From Chitinophaga alhagiae (lineage in GTDB: Bacteria > Bacteroidota > Bacteroidia > Chitinophagales > Chitinophagaceae): DNA of 64,000 bases. The DNA lies in NCBI RefSeq assembly GCF_003568665.1, contig NZ_QXMH01000001.1, forward strand, positions 496,001 through 560,000, given 5' to 3'. The notes beneath the pieces were generated by a model. The model searched no databases and was not told the origin of the DNA. It saw only the letters and a program-made list of their open reading frames with translations. Of the stretch, positions 54,490 to 62,502 are shown in pieces. Each line of letters begins with the position of its first letter. Position 1 is the first letter of the stretch. The translations under genes and the position numbers were made by a program.

Positions 54490-56388
54490 ATGAAATCATT
54501 TTTCTCCCTGCTGCTGGCGCTGGCAGCAGCATATAACGCCTGCGCACAAACGAAGAAAGTCACCGTTAATTCGTCCATTGAGCATGTGACCGTATTTACA
54601 CAAGGCGCGCAGGTACAGCGCTCCGCCACGGCCAGCATTCCCGCAGGTACTGCCATACTGGTGTTCCCTGACATTTCTCCCGAGCTGGAAGAAAAAAGCA
54701 TACAGGTACAGGGGCAGGGCGCGTTCACCATCCTCTCTGTAGCGCGGGACCGCAACTACCTGCAGCCGCAAACACAGCAGGCAGACATCCGCCAGCTGCA
54801 GCAGCAGGAAGAAGGCCTGCAGGAAAAACTGCAGCGGGAGAACAACAAGCTAAAAGTATTCACGCAGGAAGAAGAAATGCTCTCCAAGAACCAGGAAATA
54901 CGCGGTACCAGCACCGGCCTCAAAACGCAAGACCTCCGGGAGGCGATGGACTTTCAGCGGGCCAGGCTGGCGGAAGTGCTGGAGCAGCAGCTGACCATAC
55001 GCCGCGGTATCAAAACGCTCTCGGATAATATTGCCCGGCTGCAGGCGCAGCAGCGCGCGCTCATGGAGCCGAAAGACAGCTCTACCAGCAACCTGCTCAT
55101 TACCGTGTCTGCCAAAGAGGCCATCAGCGGCAAATTCAGTCTCCGGTACCTGGTGAAGAACGCCGGCTGGTACCCCAACTACGCCTTGCGGGTTGAAAGC
55201 ATCAGCCGCCCGCTGAGCATGGAATACAAGGCCAACGTGTTCCAGCAATGCGGCGAGAACTGGAAAAACGTAAAGCTGCGCCTTTCCAGCGGCAACCCTT
55301 CTGAAAGCGGGCAGAAACCGGAGCTGCAGCCCTGGCATTTGCGTACTTTCAGCTCCCGGCAGGAAATGCTGGTAAACCGCTCTGTATTGGCCCGTACAGG
55401 CAGCTCGGAAGCGCAGGGCACGGTAACAGACCGCAACGGGCAGCCGCTGCCCGGGGTGTCTGTTTTTGTGCCGGAACGCAGCATTGGCACCGTTACCAAC
55501 GAAAACGGCCAGTTCAGCCTGCAGCTGCCGCCCAACACCCGTTCCCTGGAAGTTTCTTATGTGGGTTTCGCTAAACAGCACATCTCTGTAACCGGCCGGC
55601 CGCTCAGGGTGACCATGATAGAAAATCAGCAAAACCTGGACGAAGTGGTGGTGGTAGGCTACGGCACGCAGCAAAAAAAAGTAGTTACCGGCTCTGCCAT
55701 AAAGCTGCGGGGCGTGACTACAGCGGCGCCGGCGCCGCCCCCCGCCAGCATCCCGCTGGAAGTATCCGAAGTATACAACCCCACTACCGTCAGCTTTGAC
55801 ATTGCCATGCCTTATTCCATCCCTTCAGACGGCAAGGCTTACGCCGTATCTATCCGGGAAATGGAGTTACCGGCTATTTATGAATACCATACCGCGCCCA
55901 AAATAGACCCTTCGGCCTACCTGCTGGCGGGCCTCACGGGCTGGGAAGCGCTGAACCTCATGGAAGGCGAGGCCAGCATTTATTACGAAGGCGCTTACCT
56001 CGGCAAAACCCTGCTGAACCTGCAAACCGCCACAGATACCTTGTTCATTTCCCTGGGAAAGGACAAGAACATTGTGGTGAACCGCAAGCTGCAGAAAGAT
56101 TACTCCCGGAACCAGTTCCTGGGCAGTACGCATACGGTAACGCATAACTGGGAGATCAGCGTAAAGAACAACAAGCGGGAGCCTGTTCGTATACTGGTGG
56201 AGGACCAGCTGCCTATTTCCACGCAGAAAGAGATCGAGATCAGCAGAACGGACTATGCGGGCGCCCGGCTGGACGAAGCCTCTCACCAGGTGACCTGGGA
56301 CCTCAACATTCCCTCACGCGAAGAGAAAAAGATGCAGCTGCGCTACGCCATAAAATACCCGAAAGACAAGGTAGTGAACCTGAACTGA
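54490..56388 (+). CDS. DUF4139/MuiA-like exported protein with an inserted SusC-type N-terminal module
   Basis: 632 residues; signal peptide ends NACAQ. Residues ~25-125 are the N-terminal DUF4140-type domain (SIEHVTVFTQGAQVQRSA); a coiled coil at ~95-195; DUF4139 begins at ~205 (ISGKFSLRYLVKNAGWYPNYALRVES) and resumes at ~425-632 (VSFDIAMPYSIPSDGKAY, HNWEISVKNNKREPVRILVEDQLPIS). Between them, ~306-403, is a carboxypeptidase-regulatory-like beta domain (AQGTVTDRNGQPLPGVSVFVPE) followed by EVVVVGYGTQQKKVVTGSA, the hallmark of SusC channels, here without plug or barrel. The family is linked to mucoidy control in other bacteria; the function here is unknown. Confidence 0.85.
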   Translation: MKSFFSLLLALAAAYNACAQTKKVTVNSSIEHVTVFTQGAQVQRSATASIPAGTAILVFPDISPELEEKSIQVQGQGAFTILSVARDRNYLQPQTQQADIRQLQQQEEGLQEKLQRENNKLKVFTQEEEMLSKNQEIRGTSTGLKTQDLREAMDFQRARLAEVLEQQLTIRRGIKTLSDNIARLQAQQRALMEPKDSSTSNLLITVSAKEAISGKFSLRYLVKNAGWYPNYALRVESISRPLSMEYKANVFQQCGENWKNVKLRLSSGNPSESGQKPELQPWHLRTFSSRQEMLVNRSVLARTGSSEAQGTVTDRNGQPLPGVSVFVPERSIGTVTNENGQFSLQLPPNTRSLEVSYVGFAKQHISVTGRPLRVTMIENQQNLDEVVVVGYGTQQKKVVTGSAIKLRGVTTAAPAPPPASIPLEVSEVYNPTTVSFDIAMPYSIPSDGKAYAVSIREMELPAIYEYHTAPKIDPSAYLLAGLTGWEALNLMEGEASIYYEGAYLGKTLLNLQTATDTLFISLGKDKNIVVNRKLQKDYSRNQFLGSTHTVTHNWEISVKNNKREPVRILVEDQLPISTQKEIEISRTDYAGARLDEASHQVTWDLNIPSREEKKMQLRYAIKYPKDKVVNLN

Positions 56389-56440
56389 TGCCTGCCGGGG
56401 CGCATTGCGCCTGAAGCTGCATTAGAACAACATGAAGATG

Positions 56441-56455
56441 CCTGGCATTGCCAGG
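56441..56455. other. Small perfect hairpin after the MuiA-like gene
   Basis: CCTGGC-att-GCCAGG, just before the larger terminator; possibly an RNA 3'-end element. Confidence 0.35.
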
Positions 56456-56461
56456 GTAACA

Positions 56462-56497
56462 GGAGGCTGTCTCGCAACTACGGGGCAGCCTCCCGTT
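56462..56497 (+). terminator. Terminator of the DUF4407/MuiA-like unit
   Basis: GGAGGCTGTCTCG (56462-56474) pairs with CGGGGCAGCCTCC (56481-56493) through 11 Watson-Crick and 2 G-U pairs around CAACTA, followed by CGTTTT. Confidence 0.8.
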
Positions 56498-56550
56498 TTA
56501 ACCCGGTAACTTTTGTTTTTGACCCCAACTTTGCGTAGATTAAACATATT

Positions 56551-56970
56551 ATGCAAGTACACCTTAAAACGATCCACGAAAGCAGCGCCGCCGCCGGCTG
56601 GGCGGGGCCAAGGAGCCTGGTGATAGACCGTACGCCGCGCGCAGGCGGGCTGGGCATAGGTTTCAGCGGGGAAGAACTGTTCATGATGTCTATCGGCGCC
56701 AGCATCTGTAACGATCTGTACCGGGAAGCGGCCTCGCGGGGTATTGAGCTGCACCGTGTGGAGATCATCATCAATGGTGACTGGAGCGGAGAACCGGCAC
56801 AGGCAAGGAATATCCGGTACGATATCAGGGTGCAATCCAACGCCTCGCGGCAGGAAACGGAAGACCTGATCAGGCATACGGACCAGATAGCGGAAATACC
56901 CCACACCCTGCGGGTGGGTACGGCGGTGAAACTGAATGCGGTGGAGGTTTTACATGAGGCTGCAAAGTAG
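56551..56970 (+). CDS. OsmC family protein with a single cysteine
   Basis: 139 residues, cytoplasmic. OsmC/Ohr fold: LVIDRTPRAGGLGIGFSGEELFMMSIGASICNDLYREAASRGIELHRVEI, then RYDIRVQSNASRQETEDLI and the C-terminal strand. The peroxidatic cysteine position is filled (Cys53), but the second, resolving cysteine is absent: the equivalent stretch reads QIAEIPHTLRVG where active Ohr/OsmC have a Cys-Pro. It may be a non-peroxidase member or use an external thiol. The last 17 codons lie in the first copy of a 50-bp tandem duplication. Confidence 0.85.
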   Translation: MQVHLKTIHESSAAAGWAGPRSLVIDRTPRAGGLGIGFSGEELFMMSIGASICNDLYREAASRGIELHRVEIIINGDWSGEPAQARNIRYDIRVQSNASRQETEDLIRHTDQIAEIPHTLRVGTAVKLNAVEVLHEAAK

Positions 56971-57027
56971 CGGCGGTGGAACTGAATGCGATGGAGGTTT
57001 TACATGCCGTTGCAAAGTAGCGGCGGT
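56921..57027. repeat. 50-bp tandem duplication over the 3' end of the OsmC gene
   Basis: Copy 1 is 56921-56970 and copy 2 is 56971-57020, 45 of 50 positions identical; a third copy begins (CGGCGGT, 57021-57027) and stops. Copy 1 contains the OsmC C-terminal codons and stop; copy 2 is outside the gene and has diverged. Confidence 0.9.
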
Positions 57028-57054
57028 TGCGTGCGGAGGTGTCATACGGAAGGG

Positions 57055-57675
57055 TCACTCGCTCACCAGCTCCACCTCATACACCGGGCTGAACAGGTAC
57101 ACCCGCCTGGTTTGCACCTCTTCGCAGCGGAACCGTTTACGGATGCGCTCCCCGCGGCGGAATACCCGCCCGTCTTTTGTTTTGAATAACTGTCCTGGAG
57201 GCAGTTGCTCCACCAGGTAATGATTTTCCCTTTTCCGGTCATACCGCTTCAGTACCCGCATCAGGCCTTCGTCCGCGCAGGAACTGGCCCCCGGGTCATG
57301 CAGGCTGTCCCGCACCGCTGTTTCCACATCGGCCGGTAAATAATTCTTCCCAACAAACTCCCGGAGTATTTTGCTGTATTCGTGCTTCCACTCGCGGCCA
57401 TGCGCGTTTACCCGGTTCCCGTACAAGTTGAACGTGACCAGGTGGGCTATTTCATGCAGCAAAGTGAGGAGAAAAGCATATTTATTGAGCCCGCCATTGA
57501 TACTGATGCGGTGCCCCTTGTTATCGTACGGATGGCGGTAGTCTCCCAACACACTTTGCCGTTCGCGCGTAATGGTCAGGTGTACCCTGTGCTCCGTGAT
57601 GTACGCGATCACCTGTTCAAAAGTGCCGTCTGGTAAATAGGCCGCCAGTGCATGTAAAGGTGCTTCTTGCTTCAA
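57055..57675 (-). CDS. SprT-like zinc metalloprotease-domain protein
   Basis: 206 residues, no signal peptide. Zinc motif HEIAH (His74, Glu75, His78) in LLTLLHEIAHLVTF, with the likely third ligand His92 in NAHGREWKHEY, as in the SprT/Spartan family. A basic C-terminal half (LKRYDRKRENHYLVEQLPPG, RRGERIRKRFRCEEVQ) could bind nucleic acid or a partner. SprT-like proteins include proteases that clear DNA-protein crosslinks, but bacterial members are largely uncharacterised. Starts 5 bp after the upstream gene of the same strand ends, so it is probably the last gene of that operon. Confidence 0.85.
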   Translation of the reverse strand: MKQEAPLHALAAYLPDGTFEQVIAYITEHRVHLTITRERQSVLGDYRHPYDNKGHRISINGGLNKYAFLLTLLHEIAHLVTFNLYGNRVNAHGREWKHEYSKILREFVGKNYLPADVETAVRDSLHDPGASSCADEGLMRVLKRYDRKRENHYLVEQLPPGQLFKTKDGRVFRRGERIRKRFRCEEVQTRRVYLFSPVYEVELVSE

Positions 57676-57680
57676 CGCTG

Positions 57681-58076
57681 TCAGGATTTCTTTTGCCGTA
57701 TGCTTTTGCGGTACAGGTGAATGGTCTCAAACACCGTATATACCAGGTAAAAGAACATGAACAGGAAGATGGTGGCCTTGCTGACGTTCTGCCGGTTCAT
57801 GAATATATACACGGCAATGCAGGCCACGCAAAGCATCAGCTTGGCCAGTGTGGAGGCATATACGGCGCGTACCATGGCATTGGGGTTCTCCGCCGCCAGC
57901 CCCTTACTGCCCAGTGAGTAACTGGTCAGCGTAATAAGGGCCAGGGCCAGGTTGCCCCCCATCAATACACCAAAATCCACGCCCAGCGTTTGCTGAAGCC
58001 AGCCTTTTAACAGGAACAATGCCGCCGAGATCAATATGAAAACGACTGCCAGCCATTGAATAAACTTATCGGTCAT
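57681..58076 (-). CDS. Small membrane protein with four helices, ATP-synthase-I-like position
   Basis: 131 residues with four hydrophobic segments (~8-24, ~36-54, ~68-92, ~100-120) and a basic C-terminus (HLYRKSIRQKKS). I do not recognise a firm family. In related genomes a protein of this size follows AtpZ/AtpI just ahead of the F0F1 ATP synthase genes; here the start overlaps the AtpZ gene by 11 bases, but a SprT-like gene follows in place of ATP synthase genes. A role in ATP synthase assembly or ion supply is only inferred. Confidence 0.7.
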   Translation of the reverse strand: MTDKFIQWLAVVFILISAALFLLKGWLQQTLGVDFGVLMGGNLALALITLTSYSLGSKGLAAENPNAMVRAVYASTLAKLMLCVACIAVYIFMNRQNVSKATIFLFMFFYLVYTVFETIHLYRKSIRQKKS

Positions 58077-58293
58077 GCTTGCCGGTATCTTTTACGATTT
58101 GCCACAAAAGTAGGGCTAAAGCCAGTAAAGAAAAAATGATCATAAAGAGCGGGAAGGGCATCCCCGTCCATTGATCCAGCTTATAGCCCCCCCACAAGGC
58201 AATACCGATGGCTGCCATCATTTGAAAAGCCAGGCCGGCGTAACGCCAGAGCTGGTTGTTATACGGCTTCTTCTTCGAGGACGGGTCTTCCAT
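58066..58293 (-). CDS. AtpZ/AtpI family small membrane protein
   Basis: 75 residues. Two membrane helices with the family pattern WRYAGLAFQMMAAIGIALWGGYKLDQWTG and PFPLFMIIFSLLALALLLWQIVKD. AtpZ/AtpI proteins are linked to F-type ATP synthase assembly and Mg2+/Ca2+ movement. It overlaps the 3' end of the bactofilin gene by 35 bases and the next gene by 11, so translation is coupled in both directions. Confidence 0.85.
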   Translation of the reverse strand: MEDPSSKKKPYNNQLWRYAGLAFQMMAAIGIALWGGYKLDQWTGMPFPLFMIIFSLLALALLLWQIVKDTGKHDR

Positions 58294-58708
58294 ATTTGGA
58301 ATCCGAATGATTTTCTGATGATGCGCTCACCGGAGCAGGCGCTTCCGCGGGGTCCATATAGCAACGCCCGTTGAACTTCACCGTAGGCTCCATCTCAAAA
58401 TGAACGGTGTAAATATCGCCTTTGATCATGGCATTCCCTTTCAGGAACAGGAGATCTTCCACTTTGATGATACCGGTCACTTTACCGAGTATGTCCGCGC
58501 TCTGGCAAACCAGGTCTCCCGTGATCTCGCCTTCAGGGCCTACCACTATTTTAGCTTTGGTAGACACAATGCCGTTAACGCGGCCGTCTATACGGATATC
58601 TCCTTCGCACTCAATATCGCCATGGATAGAAGTGCCGCTGCCAATAAGGTTGATGTTGGAGGTGGGCATCAGGCCTTTGCTCTCACCTTTCTTGCTTTGG
58701 TTAAACAT
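58259..58708 (-). CDS. Bactofilin (polymer-forming cytoskeletal protein)
   Basis: 149 residues. The beta-helix core is clear: NLIGSGTSIHGDIECEGDIRIDGRVNGIVSTKAKIVVGPEGEITGDLVCQSADILGKVTGIIKVEDLLFLKGNAMIKGDI, flanked by short disordered ends. Bactofilins form membrane-associated filaments that place cell-wall enzymes and set cell shape. It lies between an M23-type membrane stalk gene and AtpZ. Confidence 0.93.
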   Translation of the reverse strand: MFNQSKKGESKGLMPTSNINLIGSGTSIHGDIECEGDIRIDGRVNGIVSTKAKIVVGPEGEITGDLVCQSADILGKVTGIIKVEDLLFLKGNAMIKGDIYTVHFEMEPTVKFNGRCYMDPAEAPAPVSASSENHSDSKYGRPVLEEEAV

Positions 58709-58765
58709 AGGTTCTCAAGGTTTTTCTGTTTTAATAAAGACAGTTACAATATAGTTAAAAAATAT

Positions 58766-59161
58766 TTAATAAGTACTATTATCCACTTTTGGCACTTTCA
58801 ACATATTGGTATCCAGCTTTATGTTGCCGCCGATCACGTTCTTCAGGTTCTCCAGGTACCGGTCCCGGCTGGTAATGGCCCGTTCCAGTGAATCTGTGCG
58901 CATGCGCAGCTGCAGTACTTCCTTGCGCTGCTTCAGGTCTCCATAACCGGGAATGTAATACCGCAGGGGCGTAAACACCACCGTAGCCACCGTAATGGCC
59001 ACCAGCAACACAAACAGCGTGCTGAGCGCCACATATACGCTCATGCGCGAGAGACGGAAGGCCGTTACCTCCTCATAGGTGTCATCATTCATGATCACCA
59101 GCCTGTACTTGTGGTTCAACCGGTCCAGGCTCCGCCCCTTATGTTTATCGTCCAAAGCCAT
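58766..59161 (-). CDS. Membrane stalk protein resembling the N-terminal part of bactofilin-linked M23 peptidases
   Basis: 131 residues from ATG 59161. A cytoplasmic N-terminus (HKYRLVIMNDDTYEEVTAFRLSRMSVYV), one membrane helix (ALSTLFVLLVAITVATVVF), PLRYYIPGYGD, and a coiled coil (KQRKEVLQLRMRTDSLERAITSRDRYLENLKNVIGG). This matches the stalk that precedes a LytM/M23 domain in Bacteroidota peptidases next to bactofilin. The protein stops after ...KVPKVDNSTY; no peptidase domain is encoded in the 57 bp before bactofilin. It may be a truncated or deliberately peptidase-free adaptor. Confidence 0.75.
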   Translation of the reverse strand: MALDDKHKGRSLDRLNHKYRLVIMNDDTYEEVTAFRLSRMSVYVALSTLFVLLVAITVATVVFTPLRYYIPGYGDLKQRKEVLQLRMRTDSLERAITSRDRYLENLKNVIGGNIKLDTNMLKVPKVDNSTY

Positions 59162-59425
59162 GCTTCTCAATTACGAATTACGAATGTGAAATTATGATAA
59201 TAGATTCAGAATAAAGCCGTAAAATAGCAAGATTGGTCTAAATTTCTTCATAAAATAATCCGGATGCCGCCTGCCATTTCCGGGCCTGTTTACCTGAAGC
59301 CCTGATTTTCAACCTGCTTGCCGGGGCAGGCGGCCGTCCTAATTCGTAAATCGTAATTGATTTTCCCTATCTTTAAAATATTTTCGCCATTTTAATGTTA
59401 TATTATATCGACCCTGGTATTTTTC

Positions 59426-62410
59426 ATGAATTGTTCTAGATCCTTATATATGCGTGCCTGGTTAGTGGGATTGATGATGTGTTCAGGAGTGCTGACCGTA
59501 TTTGGGCAAAACCAGGCGCCGGACAAGCCTCAAAAACAGGAAGACCGCCGCCCGCCTTCTGAAAAAATGGCCGAAAAGCCTTTCACGTTCAAGCGTAAAG
59601 TGGTACAGAACACCGTTACGCGGTATAACTATTACTATCATGCCAAGCTGAAACTGGAAGCGGTCTTAAAGGGCATTAACCAGCAGCGGCAGGACAATTA
59701 CAACGTATTTCTCCCCTTTTATCCTTTCACGGTAGAAAAGCTGAACCTCAACTCGAACGACCTGGACTCCGTGATCCAGAAAGCGTCTGTAGCAGTGCAG
59801 ATACATGACCCGCGGGGGCGCTGGATAGATGATTGTTACCTGCTGGTGGGCAAAGCCTATTATTACAAGGGCGATTGGGAAAATGCCGCCAACACCTTCA
59901 AATACATCAACACCACTTTTGCCCCTAAAAAGAAATCGGAGTACAACACGGTGGTAGGGCGAAGTGAAGACTCCCGCATGTCTATTTCCACCCGGGAAAA
60001 AGAAAAAGGCATGTTCAGCCGCCTCCGGCACAAATCCGCCCGCAACGAGGCTTTTCTCTGGCAGGCGCGCGTACACCTGGAGCAGAAACAGTATGACGAA
60101 GCGCAAAGCCTGCTGAACATCCTGGAAGGAGACCCCTATTTCCCCAAACGGCTGGAAGGCCAGCTGGCGGAACTGCAGGCCTACCGTTTTTACAAACAGG
60201 GCCGCTATGCGGAAACCATAGACCCGCTGATCATTGCCATCAAAAAAGGGAACTCCGGCCGAGACCAGAAGGCCCGCATGAGCTTTATACTGGGCCAGTT
60301 GTACGCGTCGCAGGGCATACTGGATTCCGCCATGAACGCCTTCCGCAACGTGATCTCCTACAAGCCTGACGCTACCATTGACTTCAACGCCCGCGTACAG
60401 ATCGCCCGCTGCAACACCAAAGCCAACGGCGGCAGTATGGACGAAAGCATTGCCGCGCTGCAAAGCATGCTGCGCAAGGAAAGGTTCATCCCCTTCCGGG
60501 ACGCTATCTATTACAACATGGCCGCGCTTTGCGCCAACGAGCAACCGGAAAGAGCGCTGGACTACCTGAACAAATCCCTCAAAATAGAAAGCGCCAATTC
60601 CCTCCAGAAAACACTTACGTTCAAAGGCATTGCAGACATCTATTATTCCCGGAAAGACTATGCCGCCGCCCAGCGCTATTATGATAGCACCGCTGCCGTA
60701 ATGGGGCCTGATTTTGAGGAAGCGGCACTTGTCAACACCCGCAAAGAAGCCCTTGGAGAAGTAGTGCAGCGCACCCGCCTCATCAGGCAGGAAGACAGCC
60801 TTCAGCAGATAGCCGCCATGCCCCCCGCCCTGCGGGACTCCCTGCTGGCCCAGCAGGTAACGGCCATCCGCACCGCGCGCACCACACCGGAAAAAGAAAA
60901 AGGCAGGGAACGCGGCGGGGCCGCCGCTAACAACCCGGCCTTCAACAACAATTTCCCTAACAATTCCCTGGCGCCCAAACCGGATGAAGGCAGCGGGGAC
61001 TGGTACTTCTATAACGTTGGCAGCAAGTCTTCCGGCTATTCAGAATTTAAGCGCCGCTGGGGCAACCGCCCGCTGGCAGACAACTGGCGCCGCAGCCAGG
61101 GCGCCGCGGCCGCGTTCAATAATAATGCGCCCGCACCGGGAACGGAAGCGCCCGCAGACGATGTGGCCGCCAACATCAGCCAGCTGCCTGCAGACAGCAT
61201 CAATACCAGCGTACTGGCCGCCAACCTGCCCGTTACGCCGGAGAAGCTGGCCGAGTCCCGCGGCAAACAAATGGACACCTGGTTTGAGCTGGGCAAGCTG
61301 TACCACGACAAACTGGAAGACCCGCGTGAGGCCATTGCCTCTTACGATTCCCTGCTGGAGCGTTTCCCCGAACACCCCCGCAAGGCGGAAATATTGTATT
61401 CGCTTTACGTATGGCATAACAAACTGAACCACACCCAACAGGCCAACCAATACAAACAAATGGTGATGACGCAGTTTGCCGGCACCAACTACGCCAACAT
61501 CCTGCAATTTGGCCTGCCTAAAGATGAAAGCAAGGAGAAAACCAACGCGGTGAGCGCCATTTATGACACCGCCTACATCGCTTACCTCACCGGCCGGTAC
61601 GACACTGTTTTCCAGCTCAAAAAACTGGCGGATTCCAGCTATGGCTATTCTTCCCTGCAGCCCAAATGGGACCTGCTGGAAGCCATGGCCATTATCAAAA
61701 CGCAGTCAGACAGCGCGGGCAAGGCCGCCATTGCCGCCATCATCAACAAATACCCCGGCGAGCCGGCCATCCTCAACCAGGCCAATGACATTATGGAGGC
61801 GCTCAACCGCAAAGCGGAGGTAACAGACTACCTCAGCCGCCTGCAATTGCAGCGGGACAGCTCGGAAACAGCCATAGTAGACGAAAATATTTCCATCCGC
61901 TACCCCTGGCAAACACCGCAGCCCCAGTTTGCGGCAGATTCTGCCAAAATAGCGCAGGCGCAGGCAGACTCCCTGGCAGCCGCCAATGTGCCGCCGCCGC
62001 CACCGCCGCCGCCGGTAACGCCTTACCGGCTGGGAGACGAAAAAACCGCCGTTCCGCACTTTGTGGTGATGTACTTCAACCGGGTGTCGAAAGTGCTGGT
62101 AGATGAGGCGGTGGCCCAGTTTTCCCGTTATAATGCGGAAAAACACGCGGCGGAAAAGCTGGAAACCAGCAGTTTTGTGCTCACGCCCACGGAAATAATG
62201 GTGATCATAAGGCTTTTCCCCGATGAGGAAAAAGCCCTCGGGTATTTTGACGAGGCCGTGCGCTCCGCCGCCACCGTCATCATCCCGAGAATTAAACCCA
62301 CTGAGTATAAATTCTTTATCATTTCACGGGAAAACTTCATCCTGCTGAACAATACAAAAGACATCAACGGCTACCGGAAATTCTTTGGAGACAACTATAT
62401 AACGGAATAA
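59426..62410 (+). CDS. TPR protein, SprE/PorW-like (type IX secretion and gliding)
   Basis: 994 residues (ATG 59450 is an alternative start). Signal peptide, then the start characteristic of the family, PFTFKRKVVQNTVTRYNYYYHAKLKLE, and many tetratricopeptide repeats (e.g. DDCYLLVGKAYYYKGDWENAANTFKYI, RFYKQGRYAETIDPLIIAI, KGIADIYYSRKDYAAAQRYYD). A Pro-rich linker at ~845-865 (VPPPPPPPPVTPY) leads to a C-terminal domain with HFVVMYFNRVSKVLVDEAVAQFSRYN. SprE/PorW is needed for type IX secretion and gliding in Bacteroidota. It has no lipobox cysteine, unlike some PorW proteins. Confidence 0.8.
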   Translation: MNCSRSLYMRAWLVGLMMCSGVLTVFGQNQAPDKPQKQEDRRPPSEKMAEKPFTFKRKVVQNTVTRYNYYYHAKLKLEAVLKGINQQRQDNYNVFLPFYPFTVEKLNLNSNDLDSVIQKASVAVQIHDPRGRWIDDCYLLVGKAYYYKGDWENAANTFKYINTTFAPKKKSEYNTVVGRSEDSRMSISTREKEKGMFSRLRHKSARNEAFLWQARVHLEQKQYDEAQSLLNILEGDPYFPKRLEGQLAELQAYRFYKQGRYAETIDPLIIAIKKGNSGRDQKARMSFILGQLYASQGILDSAMNAFRNVISYKPDATIDFNARVQIARCNTKANGGSMDESIAALQSMLRKERFIPFRDAIYYNMAALCANEQPERALDYLNKSLKIESANSLQKTLTFKGIADIYYSRKDYAAAQRYYDSTAAVMGPDFEEAALVNTRKEALGEVVQRTRLIRQEDSLQQIAAMPPALRDSLLAQQVTAIRTARTTPEKEKGRERGGAAANNPAFNNNFPNNSLAPKPDEGSGDWYFYNVGSKSSGYSEFKRRWGNRPLADNWRRSQGAAAAFNNNAPAPGTEAPADDVAANISQLPADSINTSVLAANLPVTPEKLAESRGKQMDTWFELGKLYHDKLEDPREAIASYDSLLERFPEHPRKAEILYSLYVWHNKLNHTQQANQYKQMVMTQFAGTNYANILQFGLPKDESKEKTNAVSAIYDTAYIAYLTGRYDTVFQLKKLADSSYGYSSLQPKWDLLEAMAIIKTQSDSAGKAAIAAIINKYPGEPAILNQANDIMEALNRKAEVTDYLSRLQLQRDSSETAIVDENISIRYPWQTPQPQFAADSAKIAQAQADSLAAANVPPPPPPPPVTPYRLGDEKTAVPHFVVMYFNRVSKVLVDEAVAQFSRYNAEKHAAEKLETSSFVLTPTEIMVIIRLFPDEEKALGYFDEAVRSAATVIIPRIKPTEYKFFIISRENFILLNNTKDINGYRKFFGDNYITE

Positions 62411-62464
62411 TATTTGCAATACTGTCTGCGGCACCCTGGCCTATGAATACCGGGGGGAAATTGG

Positions 62465-62472
62465 TAATTTTG
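62465..62472 (+). promoter_or_regulatory. -7 promoter element of the PBP gene
   Basis: TAATTTTG matches TAnnTTTG, 30 bp before the ATG at 62503, a normal leader length. No -33 TTTG at the usual spacing. Confidence 0.45.
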
Positions 62473-62502
62473 CACTAAAGACTGTTTCACACAATTTAAC
62501 AT

